In this document: in pieces, positions 1 through 6,930 of the stretch | Numbering within the stretch: the stretch's first letter is position 1 | How the letters are laid out: every line of letters starts with the position of its first letter | Assembly: GCA_030426845.1 (NCBI GenBank) | Contig: JAUHXR010000013.1 | Span: forward strand, 1-62,516 | Length of the DNA stretch: 62,516 bases | Reading direction: 5' to 3' | Origin: Polyangia bacterium | GTDB lineage: Bacteria > Myxococcota_A > Polyangia > Polyangiales > Sandaracinaceae | Made by a program: the position numbers and the translations under genes | The notes under the pieces: generated by a model | The model's input: only the letters and a program-made list of their open reading frames with translations | Database searches by the model: none | What the model was told of the DNA's origin: nothing

Positions 1-283
1 CCTCGCCGACCACCCGGCGCTCGCCGAGGGTGAACGAGAACCCGCTCACCGCGCCGTCGGCGGGCAGGGGCAGCAGGTAGGTGACGTGCAGCGGCTCGGC
101 GTGGGGGTTCACGAAGCGCTGGGTGAGGACCACCCGGCACAGGCCGCCGCCCGCCTCGGCCTCGAGGTGGGCCGAGCGGAGCGGCAGCGCGCGGCCGTCG
201 GTCGCGACGAGGCGCGCGCCGGAGCTGGCGTGGGTTCCCGAACGCGACGGGGACGGCTGGGGCATGGCGTGGGCGTAGATCAT
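1..283 (-). CDS. VIT domain protein, N-terminal part (truncated by window edge)
   Basis: The visible N-terminal 94 residues end in a vault/inter-alpha-trypsin (VIT) signature: a run with LTQRFVNPHAEPLHVTYLLP followed by a hydrophobic strand and FTLGERRVVGE. In known proteins the VIT domain usually precedes a von Willebrand A domain, which would lie outside the window. The start is the ATG at 283-281, placed by a strong Shine-Dalgarno sequence (GGAGGAATTCG) directly upstream. No signal peptide is evident in the first residues, so a cytoplasmic or unconventional location is possible. Domain assignment comes from the sequence pattern; function is not known. Confidence 0.75.
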   Translation of the reverse strand, partial: MIYAHAMPQPSPSRSGTHASSGARLVATDGRALPLRSAHLEAEAGGGLCRVVLTQRFVNPHAEPLHVTYLLPLPADGAVSGFSFTLGERRVVGE

Positions 284-335
284 CGAATTCCTCCGCGAGT
301 GTCGAGTGCGCGGGGTCAACGCGACGCCCAGCGAA

Positions 336-359
336 TCGGTGACAAAGAAAAATCACCGA
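336..359. promoter_or_regulatory. inverted repeat with A/T-rich loop between the M28 and VIT genes
   Basis: TCGGTGA (336-342) and TCACCGA (353-359) form a perfect 7-bp stem around a 10-nt A-rich loop. A perfect palindrome CGAGATCTCG (362-371) lies next to it. On the minus strand these sit just after the M28 stop codon and before the VIT promoter region, so they could be a terminator or an operator. There is no U-run after the stem on either strand. Confidence 0.4.
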
Positions 360-384
360 GCCGAGATCTCGACGAAGCGAGCCC

Positions 385-1362
385 TCAGAGGGCCGCGGCG
401 AGCGCGAGAGCGAGGCGAGCGACGCGGAGGGGGTCGACCTGGGCGCCGTCGTCCCGGGCGGTGTGGTAGCGCGCGTCCCGGAACGCGGCGGTGTCGGTCA
501 CCAGGATCGCCGGGACCCCGTGGGCCCAGAAGGAGGCGTGGTCGGACCACCCGGCGGCGAAGTCGCTGCGCGACACGAGCAGCGCCTCGCTCGGCAGTCG
601 TGCGGCGGCGCGAAAGCGGCCGAGGACCTCGCGCAGCCAGGCCTCCGAGAGGTCGTCGCCGAGGAGCACCGCGTAGCGCCCGACGTCGGGCACGCCCCAG
701 CCCTGGCCCGGGCTGGCGAACCGCTGGCTGTGGGGCGCCTCGGTGTAGAAGCCGACGCTGTCGAGGACCACCGCGGCCGCCGGCAGCTCGCCGCGGGCGG
801 CGAGATCGGCCGCGAGGCGCCGGCTCCCCATGTCGTCGGTCCCGAAGTACGGCGGCTCCTCGTTCACGAAGAAGACGAGGCGGACCCCGCGCGCGGGCGG
901 ATCGGCGGCGAGCCGGGCCGCGATCGCGAGGAGCGCGGCCACCCCGCTCGCGTTGTCGTTGCCGCCGGGCGAGCCGCGCGCGCTGTCGTAGTGCGCGCCG
1001 ACGAGGACGTAGCCGCTCGCCACCGGGCCGACGTCGGCGATCACGTTGTCGAACGGCAGCCGCGCGACCTCGTAGCGGTGGCGACGCGGCGCGAGGTCCA
1101 GCGCGCGGAGGCGCGCCTCGACGTGGTCGCGGGCCGCGAGGAGCGCCCCGTAGCGCCGCTCGTGGCGCTCGCCGATCGTGACCGCGAGGGCCTCGACGTC
1201 CGCGGCCACGCCGGCGGCCGCCGCGTCCTCCTCGGGCGTCGCGGGCGGCGGCGGTCCGTCGAAGGAGCGGCCGGGCATCGGCGCGGGCCGGGCCCACACC
1301 GCGAGCCCCGCGCCGAGGAGCGCGAGCCCCGCCCCGATCGTCGCCACCGTCCGCGCGCGCAC
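385..1362 (-). CDS. M28 family zinc metallopeptidase (aminopeptidase-like), membrane-anchored or exported
   Basis: The 325-residue protein begins with a hydrophobic segment (roughly residues 5-22), then a Pro-rich linker and an M28 catalytic domain. The co-catalytic zinc motifs of the family are visible: GAHYDS (His ligand), NDNASG (bridging Asp), NEEPPYFG (catalytic and ligand Glu pair), DSVGF and a late WSDHASFW (His ligand). M28 enzymes remove N-terminal residues from peptides, and the N-terminal segment suggests periplasmic or surface action. The GTG at 1362 is chosen because it opens directly into the hydrophobic segment; no ATG fits and the ribosome site is weak. The gene is divergent from the FG-GAP lipoprotein gene. 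Confidence 0.88.
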   Translation of the reverse strand: MRARTVATIGAGLALLGAGLAVWARPAPMPGRSFDGPPPPATPEEDAAAAGVAADVEALAVTIGERHERRYGALLAARDHVEARLRALDLAPRRHRYEVARLPFDNVIADVGPVASGYVLVGAHYDSARGSPGGNDNASGVAALLAIAARLAADPPARGVRLVFFVNEEPPYFGTDDMGSRRLAADLAARGELPAAAVVLDSVGFYTEAPHSQRFASPGQGWGVPDVGRYAVLLGDDLSEAWLREVLGRFRAAARLPSEALLVSRSDFAAGWSDHASFWAHGVPAILVTDTAAFRDARYHTARDDGAQVDPLRVARLALALAAAL

Positions 1363-1431
1363 CCGGCTCTGACCGCGCCGAACGGCGAGGGTTCCGCCCG
1401 TTGCACCCTCGGCGCGGTCGGCGAGCTGCGG

Positions 1432-1476
1432 TACTCTCGTGTTCACCCCCCAATCGCTCGCTCGTCTTCGCGAGGA
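1432..1476 (+). promoter_or_regulatory. candidate -10 box and Shine-Dalgarno for the 1483 gene
   Basis: TACTCT (1432-1437) resembles a -10 box, and GAGGA (1472-1476) is spaced six bases from the TTG start at 1483. The spacing supports a short leader of about 38 nt. Assignment is by pattern only. Confidence 0.3.
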
Positions 1477-1482
1477 CTCGAA

Positions 1483-3939
1483 TTGAAGTACGCCTCGTCC
1501 GCCGCGCTCGCCTTCCTCCTCTTCACCGGCTGCGACTGCAGCCCTCCCCCCGTCGAGCCCTGCGACTCGGATGACGACTGCGCGACCAACGAGCAGTGCG
1601 TCGACGGCATGTGCCGACCGGCGGGGAGCTTCGACGCCGGCGACGAGGTCGACGCCGGGCCGGCCACCTGCACGGACGGTCGCGACCTCTGCGGCGCGCG
1701 CTGCTGCGGCGCGGAGGAGGTCTGCAACGCGGGCGTCTGCGCGCTCGACTGCGGCGGGCCGGCGCCCTGCGGCGGGATGTGCTGCGGCGCGGGCGAGGAG
1801 TGCCTCGCGGACGCCTGCGTGATCGAGTGCGCGGACGAGGCCAACCGCTGCGGCGACATGGGCCAGCTCTGCTGCACCGACGCGCAGGCGTGCCTCGGGG
1901 GCGGCTGCGTCGACCTCGGCGACCCGTGCACCCTCACCGAGGAGTGCGCGATCGACGAGATCTGCCTCCCGAGCCTGATGCGCTGCGCGCCGCGGAGCGC
2001 GGTCGAGGTCTGCGAGTTCCGCCCGCCGGTCGGCGTGTTCACCCCGGTGACCGCGTGCCAGTGGCGGCCGCCCGCCGGCACGTCGTCGACCTACGACGAC
2101 GTCGTCATGACGCCGGCGGTGATGAACCTCACCGACGACAACGGCGACGGGCTCACCAACACCGACGACATCCCGGACATCGTCTTCATCGCGTTCGACT
2201 ACCAGGCCGACGGCTGCTGCACCGCGCGCGGCCGGCTCGCGGTGATCAGCGGCGCCTGCAACCCCGACGGCACGATGAACACCCACGCGATTATCGAGAG
2301 CCCCTTCGTCGACAACTCGTCGGGCGTGGCCCTCGGCAACCTCCACCCCGACTCGATGGCGGACGAGCGCGTACCCGAGATCGTGGCGACCTTCCGCAAC
2401 GGCGGCGCGATCGCGTGGACCCGCGCGGCGGACGACGGCAGCGCCTGGGCCGAGCTCTGGCGCAGCACCTCGCCGGCCAGCACGCAGCTCCGCTCGGGCG
2501 GGACGCCATCGATCGCGGACCTCGACGCCGACGGGCAGCCCGAGGTGATCATCGGCAACGTGGTCCTCAACGGGCTCACCGGCGAGGTGGTCTGGGACGG
2601 GCGGCTCACCGTCGGTCCGAACGCCGGCGTGGGCAACAACGCGTTCCTCGGCCCGTCGTCCACCGTGGCGGACCTCGACCTCGACGGCCGGCCCGAGGTC
2701 ATCGCGGGAAACACCGTCTACGACGGCATGACGGGCGCCGAGCGCTGGACCTACACCTACACCAGCGATGGCTCGCCCTGCGGCGGGGCCATCCCCTGCG
2801 ACGGCTTCAACGCGGTCGGGAACTTCGACGACGACCCCGAGGGCGAGGTGGTGATCGTCCGGCGCGGCGAGGTCTTCGTGATCCACCACGACGGGACGCT
2901 GCTCCATCAGGTGACCGTGCCGCGCGACGACGTGATGCCGTACCTCGGCGACGGACCGTGCACGAACAACGAGAGCGGCCCCCCGACGGTCGCGGACTTC
3001 GACGGCGACGGCCGCCCGGAGATCGGCACCGCGGGCGCCGACTTCTACGTGGTCGTGGACTTCGACTGCGTCGGCTCGCCGCTCCCCGCCGAGTGCGCGC
3101 GCGAGAACATCCTCTGGACGGTGCCGAACCGCGACTGCTCGAGCCGCGCGACCGGCTCGAGCGTGTTCGACTTCGAGGGCGACGGGAACGCCGAGGTGGT
3201 CTACGCGGACGAGACCAGCTTCCGGATCTTCGACGGCCGCAACGGGACGATCCTCTACGAGGACACCTCGCACAGCAGCAACACGCGCATCGAGATGCCC
3301 GTGGTGGTCGACGTCGACAACGACGGCAAGAGCGAGGTCGTGATCCCCGAGCCCAACCGGAGCAGCGCGTCCCTCGGCGGGATCGAGATCTGGGAGGACG
3401 CGGAGAACAACTGGGTGCGCACGCGACGCGTCTGGAACCAGCACGCCTACTACGTCACGAACATCAGCGAGGACGGCCAGGTGCCGCGGGTCGCCGAGGT
3501 CAACTGGCAGAACAGCCGCCTCAACAACTTCCGCCAGAACGTGCAGCCGGGCGGCCTCTTCGACGCGCCCGACCTCACCGTCAGCCTGATCGAGGTCGGC
3601 GAGTGCGTCCCGAGCCCCCCGACCCTCCGGATCGCGGTGACGGTACGCAACAACGGCGCCCTCGGCGTGCCGCCGGGCATCCCGGTCTTCGCGCGAGCCA
3701 CCCTCATGGGCGGCGCGACCGTCGACCTCGGCGTCGAGCGCACCACCACGACGCTCCTGCCGGGTCAGTTCGAGATCGTCGTCTTCACCTGGTCGCCGAC
3801 CCCCACGTTCCCGGTGGCGGAGCTGACGGTCGAGGCGATCGTCGACGACGACGGCACCGGCGCCGGGCTCTACAACGAGTGCGACGAGACCAACAACGCG
3901 GCGACCAGCGGGGCGCTGCGCACCTGCAGCCTCGACTGA
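1483..3939 (+). CDS. FG-GAP/VCBS repeat lipoprotein with Cys-rich N-terminus and CARDB-like C-terminus
   Basis: The 818-residue protein starts with a lipoprotein signal ending LLFTGC. A Cys-rich region (residues about 20-180) with CDSDDDCATNEQCVDGMC-type motifs and short DAG linkers follows. The central part has several calcium-binding FG-GAP/VCBS-like motifs (ADLDADGQPEV, ADLDLDGRPEV, ADFDGDGRPEI, VDVDNDGKSEV), suggesting a beta-propeller. The last 120 residues resemble a CARDB domain (VTVRNNGALGVPPG through CDETNNAAT). It is probably an outer-membrane or surface lipoprotein; no enzyme motif is seen. TTG at 1483 is chosen because it is the only start that leaves a compact signal peptide and it has GAGGA six bases upstream. 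Confidence 0.85.
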   Translation: MKYASSAALAFLLFTGCDCSPPPVEPCDSDDDCATNEQCVDGMCRPAGSFDAGDEVDAGPATCTDGRDLCGARCCGAEEVCNAGVCALDCGGPAPCGGMCCGAGEECLADACVIECADEANRCGDMGQLCCTDAQACLGGGCVDLGDPCTLTEECAIDEICLPSLMRCAPRSAVEVCEFRPPVGVFTPVTACQWRPPAGTSSTYDDVVMTPAVMNLTDDNGDGLTNTDDIPDIVFIAFDYQADGCCTARGRLAVISGACNPDGTMNTHAIIESPFVDNSSGVALGNLHPDSMADERVPEIVATFRNGGAIAWTRAADDGSAWAELWRSTSPASTQLRSGGTPSIADLDADGQPEVIIGNVVLNGLTGEVVWDGRLTVGPNAGVGNNAFLGPSSTVADLDLDGRPEVIAGNTVYDGMTGAERWTYTYTSDGSPCGGAIPCDGFNAVGNFDDDPEGEVVIVRRGEVFVIHHDGTLLHQVTVPRDDVMPYLGDGPCTNNESGPPTVADFDGDGRPEIGTAGADFYVVVDFDCVGSPLPAECARENILWTVPNRDCSSRATGSSVFDFEGDGNAEVVYADETSFRIFDGRNGTILYEDTSHSSNTRIEMPVVVDVDNDGKSEVVIPEPNRSSASLGGIEIWEDAENNWVRTRRVWNQHAYYVTNISEDGQVPRVAEVNWQNSRLNNFRQNVQPGGLFDAPDLTVSLIEVGECVPSPPTLRIAVTVRNNGALGVPPGIPVFARATLMGGATVDLGVERTTTTLLPGQFEIVVFTWSPTPTFPVAELTVEAIVDDDGTGAGLYNECDETNNAATSGALRTCSLD

Positions 3940-3966
3940 GCCCGGGCTGGCTCGCCGGGCGCGTCG

Positions 3967-4005
3967 GTCGACGGGTCAGTCGGCGGGTCAGTCGGCGGCT
4001 CAGTC
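3967..4005 (-). repeat. 12-bp tandem repeat carrying the fxsA stop codon
   Basis: On the minus strand the end of fxsA reads as repeats of gccgccgactga. TGA therefore occurs at 4002-4000, 3990-3988 and 3978-3976 in the same frame. The unit is 12 bp with about three copies, the last decayed to cccgtcgaccga. Confidence 0.8.
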
Positions 4006-4518
4006 GACGAGGCGGCCGCGGGGCTCGCCGCCGCGGCGCTCCTCGATGACCTCGCCCTCCGCGTCGATCACGTTCGGGTCGAAGTCGCCGCGGCCGTAGC
4101 GCTCGCGGAAGGTGCCCCCGCCGATGTCGACGCGGTAGCTCATCTTGGCCGCCCCGGACTTGACCTTCTTCTCGAGGTAGGCGCGCACGTGCTTGCCGAT
4201 GAACCGGCGCGACGGCGGGACGAGGAGGAGGACCCCGGTCACGTCCGTGAGCACGCCCGGCGTGAGCAGCAGCACCCCGCCGACGAGCACGAGGACGCCG
4301 CCGACGATCCCCTCCTCGGGGAGGCGGCCCTCCGCGAGCGACTCCGTCCAGGAGCGCCAGACCTTGAGGCCCTCACGCTTGGCGAGCGCCGCGCCGAGGA
4401 CGCCGGTGAGGAGGATGATCCCGACCGTGGCCCAGAAGCCGAGGTGCTGACCGAGGACGTAGAGGAGAAACGTCTCGGCCAGGGGGATCAGGGTGAAGAG
4501 CGCGAGCCACTTGGCCAC
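4000..4518 (-). CDS. fxsA: FxsA family membrane protein
   Basis: The 172-residue protein matches FxsA in length and layout. It opens with two hydrophobic segments (LALFTLIPLAETFLLYVLG and FWATVGIILLTGVLGAAL), then a basic stretch AKREGLKVW. A third and fourth hydrophobic block (GGVLVLVGGVLLLTPGVLTD and VTGVLLLVPP) follow, and the tail is polar. FxsA was named for suppressing F-exclusion of phage T7 in E. coli; its bacterial role is unclear. The GTG at 4518 is preceded by a TAGTTC box seven bases upstream, which would fit a leaderless start. It lies 27 bp beyond the RlaP-type operon and could also be read from it. Confidence 0.85.
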   Translation of the reverse strand: MAKWLALFTLIPLAETFLLYVLGQHLGFWATVGIILLTGVLGAALAKREGLKVWRSWTESLAEGRLPEEGIVGGVLVLVGGVLLLTPGVLTDVTGVLLLVPPSRRFIGKHVRAYLEKKVKSGAAKMSYRVDIGGGTFRERYGRGDFDPNVIDAEGEVIEERRGGEPRGRLVD

Positions 4519-4545
4519 GGGAGGAGAACTACCTCGACTCGAGGG

Positions 4546-5301
4546 TCATTGCATCCGCCTCGCGATCAACCAGTCGTCGATCGCCGCCCGGTTGGGGGGC
4601 TCCTCGGGGAGCGGGCTCACCCTGGCCGCGGCCTCGAGGCGGGCCTCCAGCGCGGGCCAGCGGGACCGGTGCTCCGCGTCGAGGGCCTCGGGGAGCGGGG
4701 TCTTCTCGCCCGCCTCTCGCTTGAGCGCGACCAGCTCGGCGATCCCGTCGACGCCGTGGATCGCGGCCGCCTCGGACACGTCGCCGACGACCTCCCCCGC
4801 CTCCAGCAGGTGCAGACCGGTGAGCGCGACCCGGTACGCGTAGAGCATGGTCTTGGCCCGCGGCGCCCTCGCGTGCTCGCGCTGCATCCCGCGGAAGTAC
4901 CCGCGGTAGTGGGCGGCGAAGCGCCGGCTCAGGCTCCCGCGAGCGAGCGCGCGGAGGGCGTCCAGGTCGTCCGAGCGGCTGAGCTGCATCGGCGTCACGA
5001 GCCGCTCGAGGACGTTGCCGTTGCCTCGCAGCAGCAGGCCGAGCGCCTTACCTAGCTCGTGGGTCGTCAGATCGTGCTCGAGCCCCTCGAAGACCGTCAA
5101 CGCATCGTGCGTATCGGGAGGCGGATCGAGCCCGAGGAGCGACGGGAGGGGCGCGAGGTGGATGCCCTTCAGATCGAGGTCGCTGTCGGGGCTTGGGAAC
5201 CCGTAGTAGTGCGCGCCGACCACGCCGACGTGGAGGAGCGCTCCCGGCGGCGGGTGCGCGGCGACGAAGCGGCGCGCGCGATCGAGGTCCACCGTCAGCA
5301 C
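4546..5301 (-). CDS. RlaP/COG3541-type Pol-beta superfamily nucleotidyltransferase (second copy)
   Basis: The 251-residue protein has a minimal nucleotidyltransferase motif near residues 27-47: VGAHYYGFPSPDSDLDLKG, with the D-x-D pair of DSDLDLKG as the likely metal ligands. The usual Gly-Ser of the family is Gly-Ala here. Later blocks RRFAAHYRGYFRGM and KTMLYAYRVALTGLHLLEAGEVV match the helical half of predicted nucleotidyltransferases of the RlaP/COG3541 kind, a family linked by others to RNA repair. The GTG start at 5301 overlaps the end of its paralog by seven bases, so translation is probably coupled. The substrate is unknown. Confidence 0.8.
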   Translation of the reverse strand: MLTVDLDRARRFVAAHPPPGALLHVGVVGAHYYGFPSPDSDLDLKGIHLAPLPSLLGLDPPPDTHDALTVFEGLEHDLTTHELGKALGLLLRGNGNVLERLVTPMQLSRSDDLDALRALARGSLSRRFAAHYRGYFRGMQREHARAPRAKTMLYAYRVALTGLHLLEAGEVVGDVSEAAAIHGVDGIAELVALKREAGEKTPLPEALDAEHRSRWPALEARLEAAARVSPLPEEPPNRAAIDDWLIARRMQ

Positions 5302-6209
5302 GCCAAGACCTCCTGCACGATCGCCACGCAGAGCGCGCTCATCGCCTCTTCGTCCGGTGCGTCGGGCAGCGCCGAGCGCCCCTTGGCCTCACGGACCCGG
5401 CGGTCGAGCTCCTCCGCCTCGGCGAGGAGCGCGTCGTAGCTCCAGCGACCGTCGCGCACCTCGAGGAGCGACTCGCGATCGGGGCGGCGCACCACGACCT
5501 CGCCCGTCTCGAGGATCTCGAGGGCCATCCGGCTCAGCCGGATGAGGTGCATCGCGTGCTTGGTGTCGTAGCCGTGCGCGGCCTCGAGGGCGGCGCGCGC
5601 CGCGTTACGGTGCCGCAGCCACTGCCGGTACTGGTCCCACTCCTTGGCGGCCGCGCGGAAGCGCTTCTCGCGGGCCAGGGTCTCCTGAAACGCCGCCGAC
5701 GCGACGAGCTCGCCGCGCGCCTCGAGCGCCTCGGCTGCGCCGAGCTGATCGCGGCTGAGCCCGCGCTCGGGCAGCCCGAAGTCGGCGCGAGACGGGGCCC
5801 CCGCGGGCGGCTCGAGGAGCCAGCGGCGGTGGCGCTTGATGCGTCCGAGCTGCGAGCGCGCGTAGCCGCTGAACGTCTCGGCTACCCGCTTGGAGAGGAG
5901 CCGCGGACGCGCGTCGAGGAGCCGCTGGCCGGCCGGCGCGACGAACCGGTGGTCGTCCTCGTGGGCGAAGAGGATCTCGATCGCGCTCGGGTTGTTGGCG
6001 GTCGCGAGCCGCATCAGCTTGCGCACCTCGAAGCGCACGTGGTCGGGCGACAGCTCGATCTGCTCGGGCGCGGGGAGGAACCCGAGGTACCAGGCGGGCG
6101 GGCCGACGACCACGCCCTTGAGGTCCTCGTCGGAGCCCTCGCGCGCGAGCCCGTAGGCGCGGCTGCCGTGCAGGGTCTCGAAGATCAGGGTCGGCTCGTC
6201 GCTCGGCAT
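5295..6209 (-). CDS. RlaP/COG3541-type Pol-beta superfamily nucleotidyltransferase (first copy)
   Basis: The 304-residue protein carries the nucleotidyltransferase signature at residues about 11-34: ETLHGSRAYGLAREGSDEDL then KG. The Gly-Ser and the two aspartates of SDEDL are intact. Conserved helical motifs follow: NPSAIEILFAHED, YARSQLGRIKRHRRWL, YDTKHAMHLIRLSRMALEIL and ETGEVVV. The Lys-His-Ala block is typical of the family. Its ATG at 6209 lies one base after the stop of the upstream gene (TGACATG), and its own stop overlaps the second copy. The three genes therefore read as one tightly coupled operon. The family is associated with RNA-end repair or modification; the actual reaction is not known. 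Confidence 0.82.
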   Translation of the reverse strand: MPSDEPTLIFETLHGSRAYGLAREGSDEDLKGVVVGPPAWYLGFLPAPEQIELSPDHVRFEVRKLMRLATANNPSAIEILFAHEDDHRFVAPAGQRLLDARPRLLSKRVAETFSGYARSQLGRIKRHRRWLLEPPAGAPSRADFGLPERGLSRDQLGAAEALEARGELVASAAFQETLAREKRFRAAAKEWDQYRQWLRHRNAARAALEAAHGYDTKHAMHLIRLSRMALEILETGEVVVRRPDRESLLEVRDGRWSYDALLAEAEELDRRVREAKGRSALPDAPDEEAMSALCVAIVQEVLAC

Positions 6210-6210
6210 G

Positions 6211-6894
6211 TCAGCCGATCTCCCGCGCGGCGACGAAGAACACGAGGTGGGTGGTCAGGTCGAGGTCGGGCGCGACCTCACGCGTCGCGAGGTTGACCGG
6301 CACGCGCCCCTCGCGGCCGAACAGCGCGGCCCGCACCGCGTCGCCGGCGGTGAGCTGACCGTCCGGGCCGAGCCGGTGGTGGACGTTCTCGATCAGCTCG
6401 ACGAACGCCCGGCCGGCCGCGCCGAAGCGCAGGACCGGCTCGGCGTGGAGGAGCCCGCCGTGGGCCGCGAGCGCGACGAGCCGCCGACGCGCGTCGCGAG
6501 GGTCCTCGCCGCGCGCCGCCTCCGCGCCGAGGCCCGCGATCGCGATCGTGGCGTCGGGGTCCGCGGCCACCGCCCGCGCGACGAGGGGATCGTCCGGGCG
6601 AAGCCGCTCCGGCCCGCCGAGGACGAGCAGAGGCGCGGTCAGCTCACCGGAGGCGCGCGCGAGGGTCACCTCCTCTTGGGCCCACCACTCGGCCATCGCC
6701 CCGCACGGGCCCGCCTCCGCCGGATCGATCGGCCCCGGTGGCCCGTCGGCCCACACCTCGAGCGCGCCCAGCTGACGGCGGAGGTGGAGCGCGATCGCGA
6801 CCGGCGCGCCGGCCAGCAGCTCGCCCGGGCTCGCGCCGAGGACGTGGACCGACGCGCCGTCCTCGAACGGCAGCCGACCCCCCAGGATGCCCAT
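6211..6894 (-). CDS. unknown protein, first gene of the RlaP-type operon
   Basis: This 227-residue soluble-looking protein matches nothing I recognise. It has no signal peptide or membrane segment and is rich in Ala, Gly, Asp and Glu. Notable stretches are AMAEWWAQEEV (residues about 66-76), DPDATIAIAGLGAEAARGED (about 110-130) and VELIENVHHRLGPDGQLTAG (about 160-180). The ATG at 6894 is chosen for the GAAGG spaced about eight bases before it; a GTG at 6906 in the same frame is an alternative. A one-base gap to the first nucleotidyltransferase makes a functional link likely. Confidence 0.7.
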   Translation of the reverse strand: MGILGGRLPFEDGASVHVLGASPGELLAGAPVAIALHLRRQLGALEVWADGPPGPIDPAEAGPCGAMAEWWAQEEVTLARASGELTAPLLVLGGPERLRPDDPLVARAVAADPDATIAIAGLGAEAARGEDPRDARRRLVALAAHGGLLHAEPVLRFGAAGRAFVELIENVHHRLGPDGQLTAGDAVRAALFGREGRVPVNLATREVAPDLDLTTHLVFFVAAREIG

Positions 6895-6916
6895 CTCGCT
6901 CGCCACCTTCGCGCCT

Positions 6917-6924
6917 GTTATACC
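6917..6924. promoter_or_regulatory. shared, near-palindromic -10 element of a divergent promoter
   Basis: On the minus strand TATAAC (6922-6917) is a good -10 box for the RlaP-type operon. On the plus strand the overlapping TGTTATACC gives an extended -10 (TG at 6916-6917, TATACC 6919-6924) whose start point would fall on or next to the prlC ATG at 6931. Both directions therefore use the same eight bases in a 36-bp gap. Confidence 0.55.
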
Positions 6925-6930
6925 CGCCGG

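Noticed and set aside
81-3444. Several long open frames on either strand overlapping the M28 and FG-GAP genes
   Set aside because: They are out of frame with recognisable domains, consist mostly of Arg/Ala/Gly-rich sequence and arise from the high GC content.
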